DNA from: Clostridium lacusfryxellense
GTDB taxonomy: Bacteria > Bacillota > Clostridia > Clostridiales > Clostridiaceae
Assembly (NCBI RefSeq): GCF_018861735.1
Contig: NZ_JAHLEB010000039.1
Coordinates: 1 to 46,828 of the forward strand
Reading direction: 5' to 3'
DNA: 46,828 nucleotides
The position numbers were made by a program, and so were the translations under genes. The notes below the pieces were generated by a model. The model was not told the DNA's origin and did no database searches. It saw only the letters and a list, made by a program, of their open reading frames with translations. Shown here in pieces: positions 34,939-42,828 of this stretch (positions within the stretch are counted from its first letter, which is position 1; every line of letters begins with the position of its first letter).

Positions 34939-35404
34939 AGTGAATTTTAATTTGAATAATAAAGATGTCTATATTGAAACGGACTCTATAAAAAGGCTAA
35001 TAGATGTTTTAAGAGAAGACTTTAAATTTACTGGGGTCAAAGAAGGCTGCGGTGAGGGTGAATGTGGTGCGTGCTCAGTAATTATAGATGGGAAACTCAT
35101 AAATTCTTGCCTTGTACCTATAGGTACGCTAGAAGGATCAAAAATAATTACTATTGATGGATATAGAAAAACTCATAGATATGAAATAATAAAAAATTCA
35201 TTCGAGAAAGTAGGCGCCGTACAATGTGGATTTTGTATTCCAGGCATGATAATGGCAACTGAAGTTTTGTTAAGTAAAAAACCAAGACCTAGTGAAGCTG
35301 ATATAAGGGAAGGAATATCAGGTAATCTATGTAGATGTACAGGATATAATATGATTGTAGAAGCAATTTCTCTAGCTTCCAATAAAGGGGATGGCTTATG
35401 GTAG
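34928..35404 (+). CDS. 2Fe-2S subunit of molybdenum hydroxylase (second set)
   Basis: This 158-aa protein has Cys41, Cys46, Cys49 and Cys61 for the plant-type cluster and QCGFCIPG / LCRCTGY for the helical cluster. GGAGGTGA lies just before ATG 34928, inside the end of the large-subunit gene. In this set the order is large - 2Fe-2S - FAD, the reverse of the first set. Confidence 0.92.
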   Translation: MITKVNFNLNNKDVYIETDSIKRLIDVLREDFKFTGVKEGCGEGECGACSVIIDGKLINSCLVPIGTLEGSKIITIDGYRKTHRYEIIKNSFEKVGAVQCGFCIPGMIMATEVLLSKKPRPSEADIREGISGNLCRCTGYNMIVEAISLASNKGDGLW

Positions 35405-36249
35405 AAACTTTTGCAGCTAAAAGTAAGGAAGAAGTACTGAGACTTTTAAATAATAGGAAATGTATAATTTTGGCGGGTGGCACAGATTTAATGGTTAAAA
35501 GAAAAAGTTGGCCAGGATGTTTACCTTATTTTGATAATGATGTAGTATTTATAGGGCATTTGCAAGAGCTTAGAAATATAAAAATCAATGAAAATTACTT
35601 AGTGATCGGAGCTGCATGTTCACTTTCACAGATACAAGAAAATGTATTAATGCCTTTCTACTTTAAAGAAGTTATAATATCTATGGCAAATCCTGCTATA
35701 AGAAATATTGCAACTATAGGAGGGAATATATGCAATGCGTCACCTGCAGGAGATATATTTCCACTGTTATATGCATTAGACTCTATATTAGTAATAGAAA
35801 GATTAGGTAGTTTGCGGGAAGTAAAAGTAAAAGACTTTGTCCTAGGACCAGGGGAAAAGGATTTAAGAATAGAGGAACTTTTGGTTGAAATTAGAGTTCC
35901 GGTAAATAAATTTAAATCATTTTACTATAAGAAAGTTGGCACAAGAAAATCTACAGCTATTTCTAAAGCCTCTTTTATAGGAATGTATGATTTGGAAGAT
36001 GAAAAAATTAAAGACATAAGGATGACTTTTGGAGCAGTAGGGCCAATGGTTGTAAGGTCAAAAAAATTGGAAGATAAACTTAAGGGACTTAACAAAGAAG
36101 GATTAAAAAATATTTTAGAGGATATCAAAGAAGATTATTCTAAAATTATTGTGCCTATAGATGATCAGAGATCTACCGCTGAGTACAGGAAAGTGGTATG
36201 TCTGAATTTGATGGAGGATTTTTTAAAGAGTATTTTTACGGAAATGTGA
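35398..36249 (+). CDS. FAD-binding subunit of molybdenum hydroxylase (second set)
   Basis: This 283-aa protein has the FAD loops IILAGGTDLMV and NIATIGGNICNASPAGD (typical TIGGN motif) and a C-terminal flavoprotein domain. The ATG overlaps the 2Fe-2S stop (7-base overlap). It is the last gene of the 15.4-kb plus-strand purine cluster; a strong hairpin follows. Confidence 0.92.
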   Translation: MVETFAAKSKEEVLRLLNNRKCIILAGGTDLMVKRKSWPGCLPYFDNDVVFIGHLQELRNIKINENYLVIGAACSLSQIQENVLMPFYFKEVIISMANPAIRNIATIGGNICNASPAGDIFPLLYALDSILVIERLGSLREVKVKDFVLGPGEKDLRIEELLVEIRVPVNKFKSFYYKKVGTRKSTAISKASFIGMYDLEDEKIKDIRMTFGAVGPMVVRSKKLEDKLKGLNKEGLKNILEDIKEDYSKIIVPIDDQRSTAEYRKVVCLNLMEDFLKSIFTEM

Positions 36250-36278
36250 GTGGAATATTAAAAAGTAATTTACTCATT

Positions 36279-36316
36279 TATATAAAGGTAGGGGAACATT
36301 CCCCTACCTTTATATA
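36279..36316 (+). terminator. Long GC-rich hairpin ending the purine cluster
   Basis: TTATATAAAGGTAGGGGAA pairs without mismatch with TTCCCCTACCTTTATATAA around CA. There is no T-run behind it, so it may be a weak terminator or an mRNA 3'-end stabiliser. Confidence 0.65.
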
Positions 36317-36388
36317 AGGTTATCAAATATATTTACTAGTTATTTTCAATGCATTTATTCCTCCAATATTTATTTAATTATATTTTTT

Positions 36389-36450
36389 GTTATTGGCGTT
36401 TGACAATAACAAAAAACAGGAGTATTATGAAATTAGCAAATGCCAATAAC
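36389..36450 (+). promoter_or_regulatory. Promoter and two operators of the ORP-like operon
   Basis: TTGACA (36400-36405) and TATTAT (36423-36428) are 17 bp apart. A dyad GTTATTG-N8-CAATAAC (36389-36410) covers the -35, and a second, inverted copy of the core (AAATGCCAATAAC, ending 36450) lies just after the -10. The same operator covers the -35 of the NifX-like gene at 43181, so both loci probably share one regulator. Confidence 0.75.
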
Positions 36451-36470
36451 TATGTAAAGGAGGAGTAGTA

Positions 36471-36836
36471 ATGAAAATAGCTATATCATCAAATGGAGAA
36501 ACTAGTGATAGTTTAATTGATATGAGGTTTGGGAGGTGTGAATATTTCCAGATTCATGATACTGAAAAGGGAGAGGTTAAAATTTTAGAAAATAAAGGGC
36601 AAGACTCTAGTGGTGGAGCAGGTATTGTTGCATCTAATCAATTAATCGCAGAAAAAGTAGATGTTATTATCACAGGAGATCTAGGTCCTAATGCTTTTGA
36701 ACTTGTTGAAAAATCAGGAATCAAGGCTTATAAGTGTGGGAACATAGCTATAAGTTTAGTACTTGAAAAATATAATAAGGGTGAACTTGAAGAAATAAAA
36801 ATGTCTGGTCCTGCATATCATGGAGCAAACAAGTAA
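36471..36836 (+). CDS. NifX/NifB-family FeMo-cofactor-binding-like protein
   Basis: This 121-aa protein has the RNase-H-like dinitrogenase iron-molybdenum cofactor fold: MKIAISSNGE, MRFGRCEYFQIHD and VDVIITGDLGPNAFELV. Relatives bind metal-sulfur clusters, for example the Mo-Cu cluster of Desulfovibrio orange protein. AAAGGAGGAG precedes the ATG. It is the first gene of a five-gene cluster with two ATPases, Mrp-NifX and DUF134; no nitrogenase genes are present, so nitrogen fixation is not implied. Confidence 0.88.
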   Translation: MKIAISSNGETSDSLIDMRFGRCEYFQIHDTEKGEVKILENKGQDSSGGAGIVASNQLIAEKVDVIITGDLGPNAFELVEKSGIKAYKCGNIAISLVLEKYNKGELEEIKMSGPAYHGANK

Positions 36837-36871
36837 AGAGTTAAGATGATTAGATTGGAGATGAGCAGAGA

Positions 36872-37693
36872 GTGAATATAGCGGTACTTAGTGGTAAAGG
36901 CGGAACAGGTAAAACTACAGTTTCTACTAATCTTGCCCTTGCACTAAAGTCAAATTATATAGACTGTGATGTGGAAGAACCAAATGGGTTTTTATTTTTA
37001 AAACCTATAATAGATAAACGTGAAAAGGTTATGGTAGAGTATCCATTCATAAATGATAATAAATGTACCTCATGTGGGGCTTGTGTAAATGCATGTCAAT
37101 TTAATGCTCTTGCAAAAGTAAATAAGGAAATTATATTATTTGAAAAATTATGTCATGGATGCGGAGCTTGTGAAGTTGTATGTAAATATGATGCTATAAC
37201 TTATAAGAAAAGAGAAACTGGGAAAATTGAAAGTGGTAAAATAAGAGAGATAAATTGTAGCAGAGGAATTTTAAATATAGGGGAGCCAATGGCAGTACCT
37301 GTTATAAGGGAGATTCTCAAAAATTTATCAAGCAACAATAATTTAATTGATTGCCCACCTGGAACTTCTTGTAATGTAGTAAATGCTTTAAAATACGCTA
37401 ATGCAGCAATACTTGTTACAGAACCTTCGGAGTTTGGACTTCATGATTTAAAAATGGCTATAGAACTTGTAAAAATGTATAAGATACCTTTTGGTATAGT
37501 TATAAATAAAGATGATGGAAAAGATAACATGGTAAAAAAGTATTGCAAACAAGAAAAAATAAAAATAATAGGTAATATACCCTATAGTAAAGATGTCGCA
37601 ATCCTTTATTCTAAGGGAGAAATATTGTACGATGAAAAACTTCATAAAGTTGAATTTGATAAGATTTCAAAGGAGGTGTTACTTTGGAATTAG
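36872..37693 (+). CDS. MinD-superfamily ATPase with inserted ferredoxin (copy 1)
   Basis: This 273-aa protein has a deviant Walker A GKGGTGKTT (8-16) and, inserted at about 60-105, two 4Fe-4S motifs (CTSCGACVNAC, CHGCGACEVVC). The ATPase continues with LIDCPPGTSC and VTEPSEFGLHD. The architecture matches the two ATPases of the Desulfovibrio ORP complex. The start is GTG 36872. Function is probably ATP-dependent assembly or transfer of a metal cluster; physiological role is open. Confidence 0.88.
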   Translation: MNIAVLSGKGGTGKTTVSTNLALALKSNYIDCDVEEPNGFLFLKPIIDKREKVMVEYPFINDNKCTSCGACVNACQFNALAKVNKEIILFEKLCHGCGACEVVCKYDAITYKKRETGKIESGKIREINCSRGILNIGEPMAVPVIREILKNLSSNNNLIDCPPGTSCNVVNALKYANAAILVTEPSEFGLHDLKMAIELVKMYKIPFGIVINKDDGKDNMVKKYCKQEKIKIIGNIPYSKDVAILYSKGEILYDEKLHKVEFDKISKEVLLWN

Positions 37694-38532
37694 TGGTTTT
37701 AAGTGGAAAAGGTGGAACTGGCAAAACTACTATTGTAGCAGCACTATCTGAACTTGCTAAAGATGTAATAAAAATAGATTGTGATGTAGATGCACCAAAT
37801 CTTTATATGTTTTATGAAGGGTTAGATGTTGAAAAAAGAGATTTTATTGGTGGCAAAAAAGCTGTTATAGTTGAATCTCTTTGCGTTAAGTGTGGTAAAT
37901 GTGAGGCCATATGTAAATTTGATGCTATAGGAAATTTCTCAATAAATTCATTTGATTGTGAAGGGTGTGGTGCTTGCACATTAGTATGTCCACAAAACGC
38001 TATAAAACTTTTGAATGAAAAAACCGCAGATACATTTATTACTAAATTAGATAAGGACATAATTTCCAGGGCTGAAATGAAAATAGGGGCGGATGGGTCG
38101 GGAAAACTAATATCTAAGTTAAGAAAAAATGGTAAAAGGTTTAATGATAATGAGAAGTTAACTATAATAGATGGATCCCCCGGTATTGGATGCCCTGTTA
38201 TTTCTTCAATTACAGGTAGCGATGCGGTATTAGTTGTTACAGAACCTACAAAATCAGGGTTAGGTGATCTAATGAGAGTAGTAACATTATGCGAACATTT
38301 TGGCGTTTTTACAATGGTTTGTATAAATAAGTATGATATAAATGAAGAAGTAGCTAGAGAAATAGAGAATTTTGTTAATGATAAAGGTATGAGATTAGTA
38401 GGTAAAATTCCATATGATTACATTGTTATGAAATCTATAAATGAGTTAAAACCTATAACTTATTATAAAGAAAGTATAGCAGAAAAAGCTATTGAAGATA
38501 TGTGGACGAATATACAAATGCTTATCTATTAA
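37684..38532 (+). CDS. MinD-superfamily ATPase with inserted ferredoxin (copy 2)
   Basis: This 282-aa paralogue of the preceding gene has Walker A GKGGTGKTT (8-16), clusters CVKCGKCEAIC and CEGCGACTLVC, then TIIDGSPGIGCP and VTEPTKSGLGD. Start TTG 37684 lies 6 bases after AAAGGAGGTG and overlaps the previous gene by 10 bases, so the two are coupled and likely form a heterodimer. Confidence 0.88.
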   Translation: MELVVLSGKGGTGKTTIVAALSELAKDVIKIDCDVDAPNLYMFYEGLDVEKRDFIGGKKAVIVESLCVKCGKCEAICKFDAIGNFSINSFDCEGCGACTLVCPQNAIKLLNEKTADTFITKLDKDIISRAEMKIGADGSGKLISKLRKNGKRFNDNEKLTIIDGSPGIGCPVISSITGSDAVLVVTEPTKSGLGDLMRVVTLCEHFGVFTMVCINKYDINEEVAREIENFVNDKGMRLVGKIPYDYIVMKSINELKPITYYKESIAEKAIEDMWTNIQMLIY

Positions 38533-38551
38533 AAATAAAGGAGGAATTTCA

Positions 38552-39748
38552 ATGACAAATAATAACTCAAATCAATCAAACGAAAAATGTACTTACGAGG
38601 ATCCTTTTAAGATGGAAAATAATCCACTTAATAATATTAAGAAAGTAATAGGTGTTATGAGTGGAAAAGGTGGAGTAGGTAAATCAACAATTTCGGTGTT
38701 ATTAGCCAAAGAACTAAATAAAAAAGGGTATAAAGTAGGTATACTAGACGCTGATATTACAGGCCCAAGCATACCAAAATTATTGAATTTAGGTAATGCA
38801 AGAGCGGAGCAAACGGAACAATTTATTATGCCAGTAACAACAGAAGATGGTATTAAGGTGATGTCTCTTAATTTGTTAATTGAAGACGAAGAGCAACCAG
38901 TAATATGGAGAGGTCCTGTTATAGCAGGTACAGTTAAGCAGTTTTGGACAAATGTACTATGGGAAGAACTTGATTATTTGATTATTGATATGCCACCTGG
39001 TACTGGAGATGTAGCCCTTACAGCTATGCAGTCATTCCCAATTGATGGCATAGTAATGGTATCAATACCTCAAGATTTAGTTTCTATGATAGTTGCAAAG
39101 GCTATTAATATGACAAGGAAGATGAATATTAAAGTAATAGGACTAGTAGAGAATATGAGCTACATTGTTTGTCCTGATTGTAAAACAGAAATAAGGATGT
39201 TTGGTAACAGTAATACACAAGACTTTTTAAGTAAAATGGATATAGAACTTATTGGAGAACTGCCAATGAGTAAAGAAATAATAGATGTTATCAATAATAA
39301 AAACAATAGCATAAGTAAAGAATTAGATGGCAAATTTAAAAGTTTGACTCAAAAAGTAATTGATTTTGTTAATTTTAAGGAGGTTGTCAATATGAAAATT
39401 GCAGTAGCAAGTGAAGGGCATAATGTAAGCGGACATTTTGGTTTTTGTGAAGGATTTACTATATATGATGTAGAAAAAGCCACGGGATCAAATAAAGAAT
39501 TTGTTAAAAATCCAGGTCATAAGCCAGGATATTTACCGGTGTTTTTGAAAGGATTAAATGTAAATATTATTATTGCAGGTGGCATGGGAGAGACAGCGCA
39601 AAAGTTATTTAATGAAAATGGTATTGAGGTTGTAGTAGGTGTCCAGGGTCTTTGTAATGATGTTGTAAAAAAATATATAGATGGTGAATTAAAGTCAACA
39701 GGAAGTGTTTGTACGGAGCATGAACATGAAGGACACTGCGAAGAATAA
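38552..39748 (+). CDS. Mrp/NBP35-type Fe-S carrier ATPase fused to a NifX-like domain
   Basis: The protein is 398 aa. Residues 1-278 are an Mrp ATPase (GKGGVGKST at 38-46, DMPPGTGDVALT, CPDC cluster ligands near 210), and residues 281-398 are a complete NifX-like domain (MKIAVASEGHNVSGHFGF) with a His/Cys/Glu-rich tail (CTEHEHEGHCEE). At the junction an SD AAGGAGG (39377-39383) lies 8 bases before the in-frame ATG 39392 (Met281), so the second domain can also be made alone. ATG 38552 is chosen for AAAGGAGG upstream; the in-frame ATG at 38492 is inside the previous gene. Confidence 0.88.
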   Translation: MTNNNSNQSNEKCTYEDPFKMENNPLNNIKKVIGVMSGKGGVGKSTISVLLAKELNKKGYKVGILDADITGPSIPKLLNLGNARAEQTEQFIMPVTTEDGIKVMSLNLLIEDEEQPVIWRGPVIAGTVKQFWTNVLWEELDYLIIDMPPGTGDVALTAMQSFPIDGIVMVSIPQDLVSMIVAKAINMTRKMNIKVIGLVENMSYIVCPDCKTEIRMFGNSNTQDFLSKMDIELIGELPMSKEIIDVINNKNNSISKELDGKFKSLTQKVIDFVNFKEVVNMKIAVASEGHNVSGHFGFCEGFTIYDVEKATGSNKEFVKNPGHKPGYLPVFLKGLNVNIIIAGGMGETAQKLFNENGIEVVVGVQGLCNDVVKKYIDGELKSTGSVCTEHEHEGHCEE

Positions 39749-39765
39749 TCCATGGAGGAATTAAA

Positions 39766-40212
39766 ATGGGAAGACCAATAAAATGTAGAAGAGTAGAGTT
39801 TTTCCCAGAGGACACCTATTTTGTTCCTTGGGGGAAACCTAAATGTGAAATTAAAGAAATGATTCTAAAAGTAGAGGAACTTGAGGCAATGCGGCTAAAG
39901 GATATTGAAGAATTAAATCAAGAAGAATGTGCGCAAAGAATGCAAGTATCAAGGCAAACATTTCAAAATGTTATAGATAGTGCAAGAAAAAAAATAGCTA
40001 TTGCTTTGACCGAAGGAAATTCTATAAGAATAAATGGTGGAAATTATAGAGCAACATTTTGCAAATCTAGATGCTTTAATTGTGACAGTATATTTGAAAT
40101 AAATTATGAACAGGACAAGCATATATGTCCTGTTTGTGGTTCTGAAAATATTATTTGCAGCAAAAAAATAGATTTTTGCGCAAAATGGTGTGATGGACAT
40201 AACAATGATTAA
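39766..40212 (+). CDS. DUF134-family DNA-binding protein (first copy)
   Basis: This 148-aa protein has the DUF134 start (MGRPIKCRRVEFFPE), a sigma-70-region-4-like HTH (LNQEECAQRMQVSRQTFQNVIDSARKKIA, about 49-77) and a Cys-rich C-terminus (CKSRCFNCDS, CPVCGS, CAKWC) that may bind zinc or a cluster. It is the last gene of the cluster and the most likely regulator of its promoter. A homologue at 43259 shares the same layout. Confidence 0.88.
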   Translation: MGRPIKCRRVEFFPEDTYFVPWGKPKCEIKEMILKVEELEAMRLKDIEELNQEECAQRMQVSRQTFQNVIDSARKKIAIALTEGNSIRINGGNYRATFCKSRCFNCDSIFEINYEQDKHICPVCGSENIICSKKIDFCAKWCDGHNND

Positions 40213-40472
40213 AACAAAGTATATATAAGTATTAATTTGAAAATGAAGATTATTATGAATAAAGTTTAGGAAAATATCAAATCATGCCTTCAACCAATGG
40301 CAAAATTGAATATGTACACACTAGTAAATCATTATTAGACGAAAAAGGTATATAGACTATTTAGTGAGGGAGCTTTTATAAGGCTTAAATATACCTAGTT
40401 AATATCATATCATAATATTGGATATGATATTTTTTAATAACTAAAAACAAATATAGAGAGGGAAATTAACTA
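40213..40472. other. Gene-poor stretch
   Basis: There is no complete gene here. A short open stretch (about 40282-40355, MPSTNGKIEYVHTSK...) may be a gene remnant but is not recognised. A terminator at 40401-40436 closes the region. Confidence 0.4.
40401..40436 (+). terminator. Intrinsic terminator
   Basis: AATATCATATC pairs with GATATGATATT (40401-40411 / 40421-40431), followed directly by a run of Ts. The nearest upstream gene is DUF134, about 190 bases away. Confidence 0.75.
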
Positions 40473-40775
40473 ATGAATGATATACATAAATTTAGAAGAG
40501 ATGATGAATATTTTATGTTGGATGTGAGTTCTGGTGTCATTCATGTCGTAGATAAAATCATATATGACATAATTGATGAATTTTCTAAGGATAAATATGA
40601 GCACATTGCTAAGAATCTATTTTAAATATGAATATTATTAAAAAAACCGTTAGTTATGCAAGAAGTATAGAAAAACAATACAATAAGAATTTTAAATTTA
40701 CAATAACAACAAATTACTACAAATGCTATATTACTAAATGATTATATTGTAGAATACTTGGAAGAAAATTTATGA
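40473..40775 (+). pseudogene. Remnant of a radical SAM peptide maturase (SCIFF-maturase-like)
   Basis: Three pieces in two frames resemble one family. Piece 1 (40473-40625; SD GAGAGGG) gives 50 aa, including DVSSGVIHVVDKIIYDIIDEF and YEHIAKNLF, like the start of SCIFF maturases. Piece 2 (from 40628) gives KKTVSYARSIEKQYNKNFKF-TITTN, like the middle of the radical SAM barrel. Piece 3 (ending 40775) continues as AILLNDYIVEYLEENL after a frameshift. The part with the CxxxCxxC cluster motif is deleted. Family assignment is from memory of the sequence pattern, not from a search. Confidence 0.65.
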
Positions 40776-41036
40776 TAAATGTCCGAAATAAAATAAAATT
40801 TATGTTGCTTTTTATTCTATATGTGTTATTATATTATTAAATTGTAATATTAAGATATACAAATATAAAGTGACTTAAATAATATAATAATATAAATCAA
40901 AATAAATTTTAAGTTAGGTATAAATTATGTTTAATTCAATATCATAACGGTTTGGTCCAGGGGGATAGCACTATCCCTCTGACATTTTTGTTCTAAATGA
41001 AAAAATTATAATTAATTATGAGAAGGAGGATTATCA
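40776..41036. other. AT-rich gap before the rhodanese cluster
   Basis: No gene is seen. It holds a GC-rich hairpin at 40955-40982 and the SD AAGGAGG (41023-41029). The first 170 bases are simple AT sequence, perhaps further decay of the maturase gene. Confidence 0.4.
40955..40988 (+). terminator. Hairpin with T-rich tail
   Basis: GTCCAGGGGGATAG pairs with CTATCCCTCTGAC (one bulge, one mismatch), followed by ATTTTTG. It may be the old terminator of the decayed maturase gene or a leader attenuator of the rhodanese gene 50 bases on. Confidence 0.6.
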
Positions 41037-41477
41037 GTGGGTGAAATATTAAAAACTAGAAATATTATTGGAATAATAGTTATGATTTTTTTTATAGGGA
41101 TAACTTCAGGATGTAGCAATGATAGCAATGGAATGAATAAAGAGGCTACAACTCAAGGGTCAAAAGTTAGCTTCACTAATATAATTCCCCAAGATGCCAA
41201 GAAGAGACTTGATAGTGAAGAAAAAATTATACTTTTAGATGTAAGAACGATTGAAGAGTATGAAGCTGGCCACATAAAAGGTTCTACATTAATTCCTGTA
41301 GATAACCTTAAAAAAGAATCGGAAAATAGTCTTAAAGATAAGGGTATGCCTATATTCGTATATTGTAGAAGTGGGAGTAGAAGTTTAAAAGCAGCTAATA
41401 TATTAATAAAACAAGGATACAATAAGGTATATAATTTAGGAGGAATAAATGATTGGCCATATGATGTTGAAAAATAA
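41037..41477 (+). CDS. Rhodanese-like lipoprotein
   Basis: This 146-aa protein has an N-terminal hydrophobic segment and lipobox ITSGC (lipid-modified Cys26), so it is anchored outside the cytoplasmic membrane. The rhodanese domain (about 45-146) carries active-site Cys110 in YCRSGSRS and the LLDVRTIEEYEAGHI motif. It would carry persulfide sulfur. Start GTG 41037 is 7 bases after AAGGAGG. Confidence 0.88.
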   Translation: MGEILKTRNIIGIIVMIFFIGITSGCSNDSNGMNKEATTQGSKVSFTNIIPQDAKKRLDSEEKIILLDVRTIEEYEAGHIKGSTLIPVDNLKKESENSLKDKGMPIFVYCRSGSRSLKAANILIKQGYNKVYNLGGINDWPYDVEK

Positions 41478-41550
41478 GTAATACCCGTAGAGGATATTAT
41501 TAATAATGAATAAGGGTGTTTTATAAAAAGTATAAAGAGGGAGTAGGATA

Positions 41551-41871
41551 ATGAATAGCTTAAATTCTATAGATGATATAAAGTATTTTATAAAAGAAAA
41601 TAAGTTTGTTATGTTATATTTTTCATCAGATGGGTGTAAAGTTTGCGATGATATTTTACCTATGATTGAAGGATTACTTAAAAAACATTCAAAAGTTATG
41701 AGTGGACATGTAGAGGTTCAAAATTTACCATCCGTGGCTAGTGTTTTTGGTGTATTTACAATTCCCACAATCATTTTATTTTTAGAGGAGAAGGAAATAT
41801 TAAGACAAGTTAGATATATTAATTTTTTAGAATTAAAGGAACAAATACAGAGATTTTCTGAATATGTTTAA
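41551..41871 (+). CDS. Thioredoxin-family protein (CKVC)
   Basis: This 106-aa thioredoxin fold has Cys29-Lys-Val-Cys32 in YFSSDGCKVC, and the cis-Pro motif FTIPTIILF. It is cytoplasmic (no signal peptide). The gap to the rhodanese gene is 73 bases and to the 4Fe-4S gene 18 bases. It probably reduces disulfides or persulfides in the same relay. Confidence 0.85.
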   Translation: MNSLNSIDDIKYFIKENKFVMLYFSSDGCKVCDDILPMIEGLLKKHSKVMSGHVEVQNLPSVASVFGVFTIPTIILFLEEKEILRQVRYINFLELKEQIQRFSEYV

Positions 41872-41889
41872 GAAGAAGGTGTAAATGCC

Positions 41890-42388
41890 ATGAAGAAAAA
41901 ATGGACAAGTAATTTGTACATAGTAACAATACTATTTTTCGCTCTTGGATTTTTAAATATTATTTTTGCATGGATTGGGTTTGTATGCATGATTATTCCG
42001 TTTGTATTATTAGCAAAATATGGTAAGAAGACATGGTGCCAAAATTATTGCCCTAGAGCAAATTTATTTTAGTTTTAACTTATTAATATTATTTATGTCA
42101 ACCTTAATGGTATTTAGAGGAAGAATAGAGGCCATGGAAAATGTAAGGTTTATGCTTGCATTTCAAATTCCGATGAACATGCCTCAACTTTTAAACATAA
42201 GCTCTATACCAAATTGGGCAGTACACTTATCATTTAGAGCATATTCTATGATGCTTACAACCACAGCTATAGGGCTCATTCTTGGCTTTATATATAGGCC
42301 TAGAACCTGGTGCACGATATGTCCTGTAAATACAATATCAGATATAGCTATTAAAAATATAAAATTAAAAGGAGATAAAAATGAATAA
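41890..42388 (+). pseudogene. 4Fe-4S membrane protein, broken by frameshift and probable deletion
   Basis: Frame 1 gives 60 aa (two membrane helices and TWCQNYCPRANLF) and stops at 42072. The +1 frame then continues the same protein (FSFNLLILFMSTLMVF ... RTWCTICPVNTISDIAIKN) to 42388. Relatives I recall are NapH/YccM-like proteins of about 210 aa with an extra loop between RANLF and the next helix; the two parts here sum to only about 165 aa, so a deletion with frameshift is likely. Both Cys clusters remain. Confidence 0.7.
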
Positions 42389-42773
42389 TATAATTACCAT
42401 AATAGCAATTATTGTAATAGCATACATGATCTATCCTAAAATAATGATTAAGTTTAATAAGAATGTTGAAAATATTTCTGGAGAGGAAGCTGTTAAGCTT
42501 ATAAGAGAAAAAAAGGATCTTATTGTTATAGATGTGAGAAGTAAAGGCGAATACCAAACAGGACATATAAATGGTTCGAAACTAATGCCCGTTTCTGAAA
42601 TGGCTTCAAGGATTACAGAACTAGAAAAATTCCGTGGCAAGCCAATTTTAGTACACTGTGCATCGGGAGGTAGAAGTCCTAAAGCAGTTAATGTATTATT
42701 AAAAAACAAGTTTGGTCCAATATATCATATGAATCATGGACTTTCGAGTTTTAATGGAAATCTAAAGAAATAA
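42381..42773 (+). CDS. Membrane-anchored rhodanese-like protein
   Basis: This 130-aa protein has an N-terminal transmembrane helix (about 4-22), so the rhodanese domain is tethered; active-site Cys93 is in HCASGGRSPKA and the VIDVRSKGEYQTGHI motif is intact. AAGGAGAT precedes the ATG, and it overlaps the pseudogene end by 8 bases. It is the second rhodanese of the small cluster. Confidence 0.88.
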   Translation: MNNIITIIAIIVIAYMIYPKIMIKFNKNVENISGEEAVKLIREKKDLIVIDVRSKGEYQTGHINGSKLMPVSEMASRITELEKFRGKPILVHCASGGRSPKAVNVLLKNKFGPIYHMNHGLSSFNGNLKK

Positions 42774-42794
42774 CTTATAATTATTATTGAAATA

Positions 42795-42828
42795 AAATAA
42801 AAAGGAGCATGAGCTCCTTTTTATTTAT
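42795..42828. terminator. Bidirectional terminator
   Basis: AATAAAAAGGAGC pairs with GCTCCTTTTTATT around a 4-base loop, between the convergent rhodanese and NifX-like genes. Confidence 0.9.

Noticed and set aside
36471-40212. Nitrogen-fixation locus
   Set aside because: NifX-like domains and ferredoxin-ATPases are present, but no nitrogenase structural or nifB/E/N genes; the set fits the ORP type better.
40282-40355. Small peptide gene (MPSTNGKIEYVHTSK...)
   Set aside because: No SD, short, and not cysteine-rich as a SCIFF-type precursor would be; more likely a chance frame or gene remnant.
42351-42709. Minus-strand frames of 71-92 aa across the second rhodanese
   Set aside because: They overlap an intact rhodanese gene with SD and active site and show no family-like motif.
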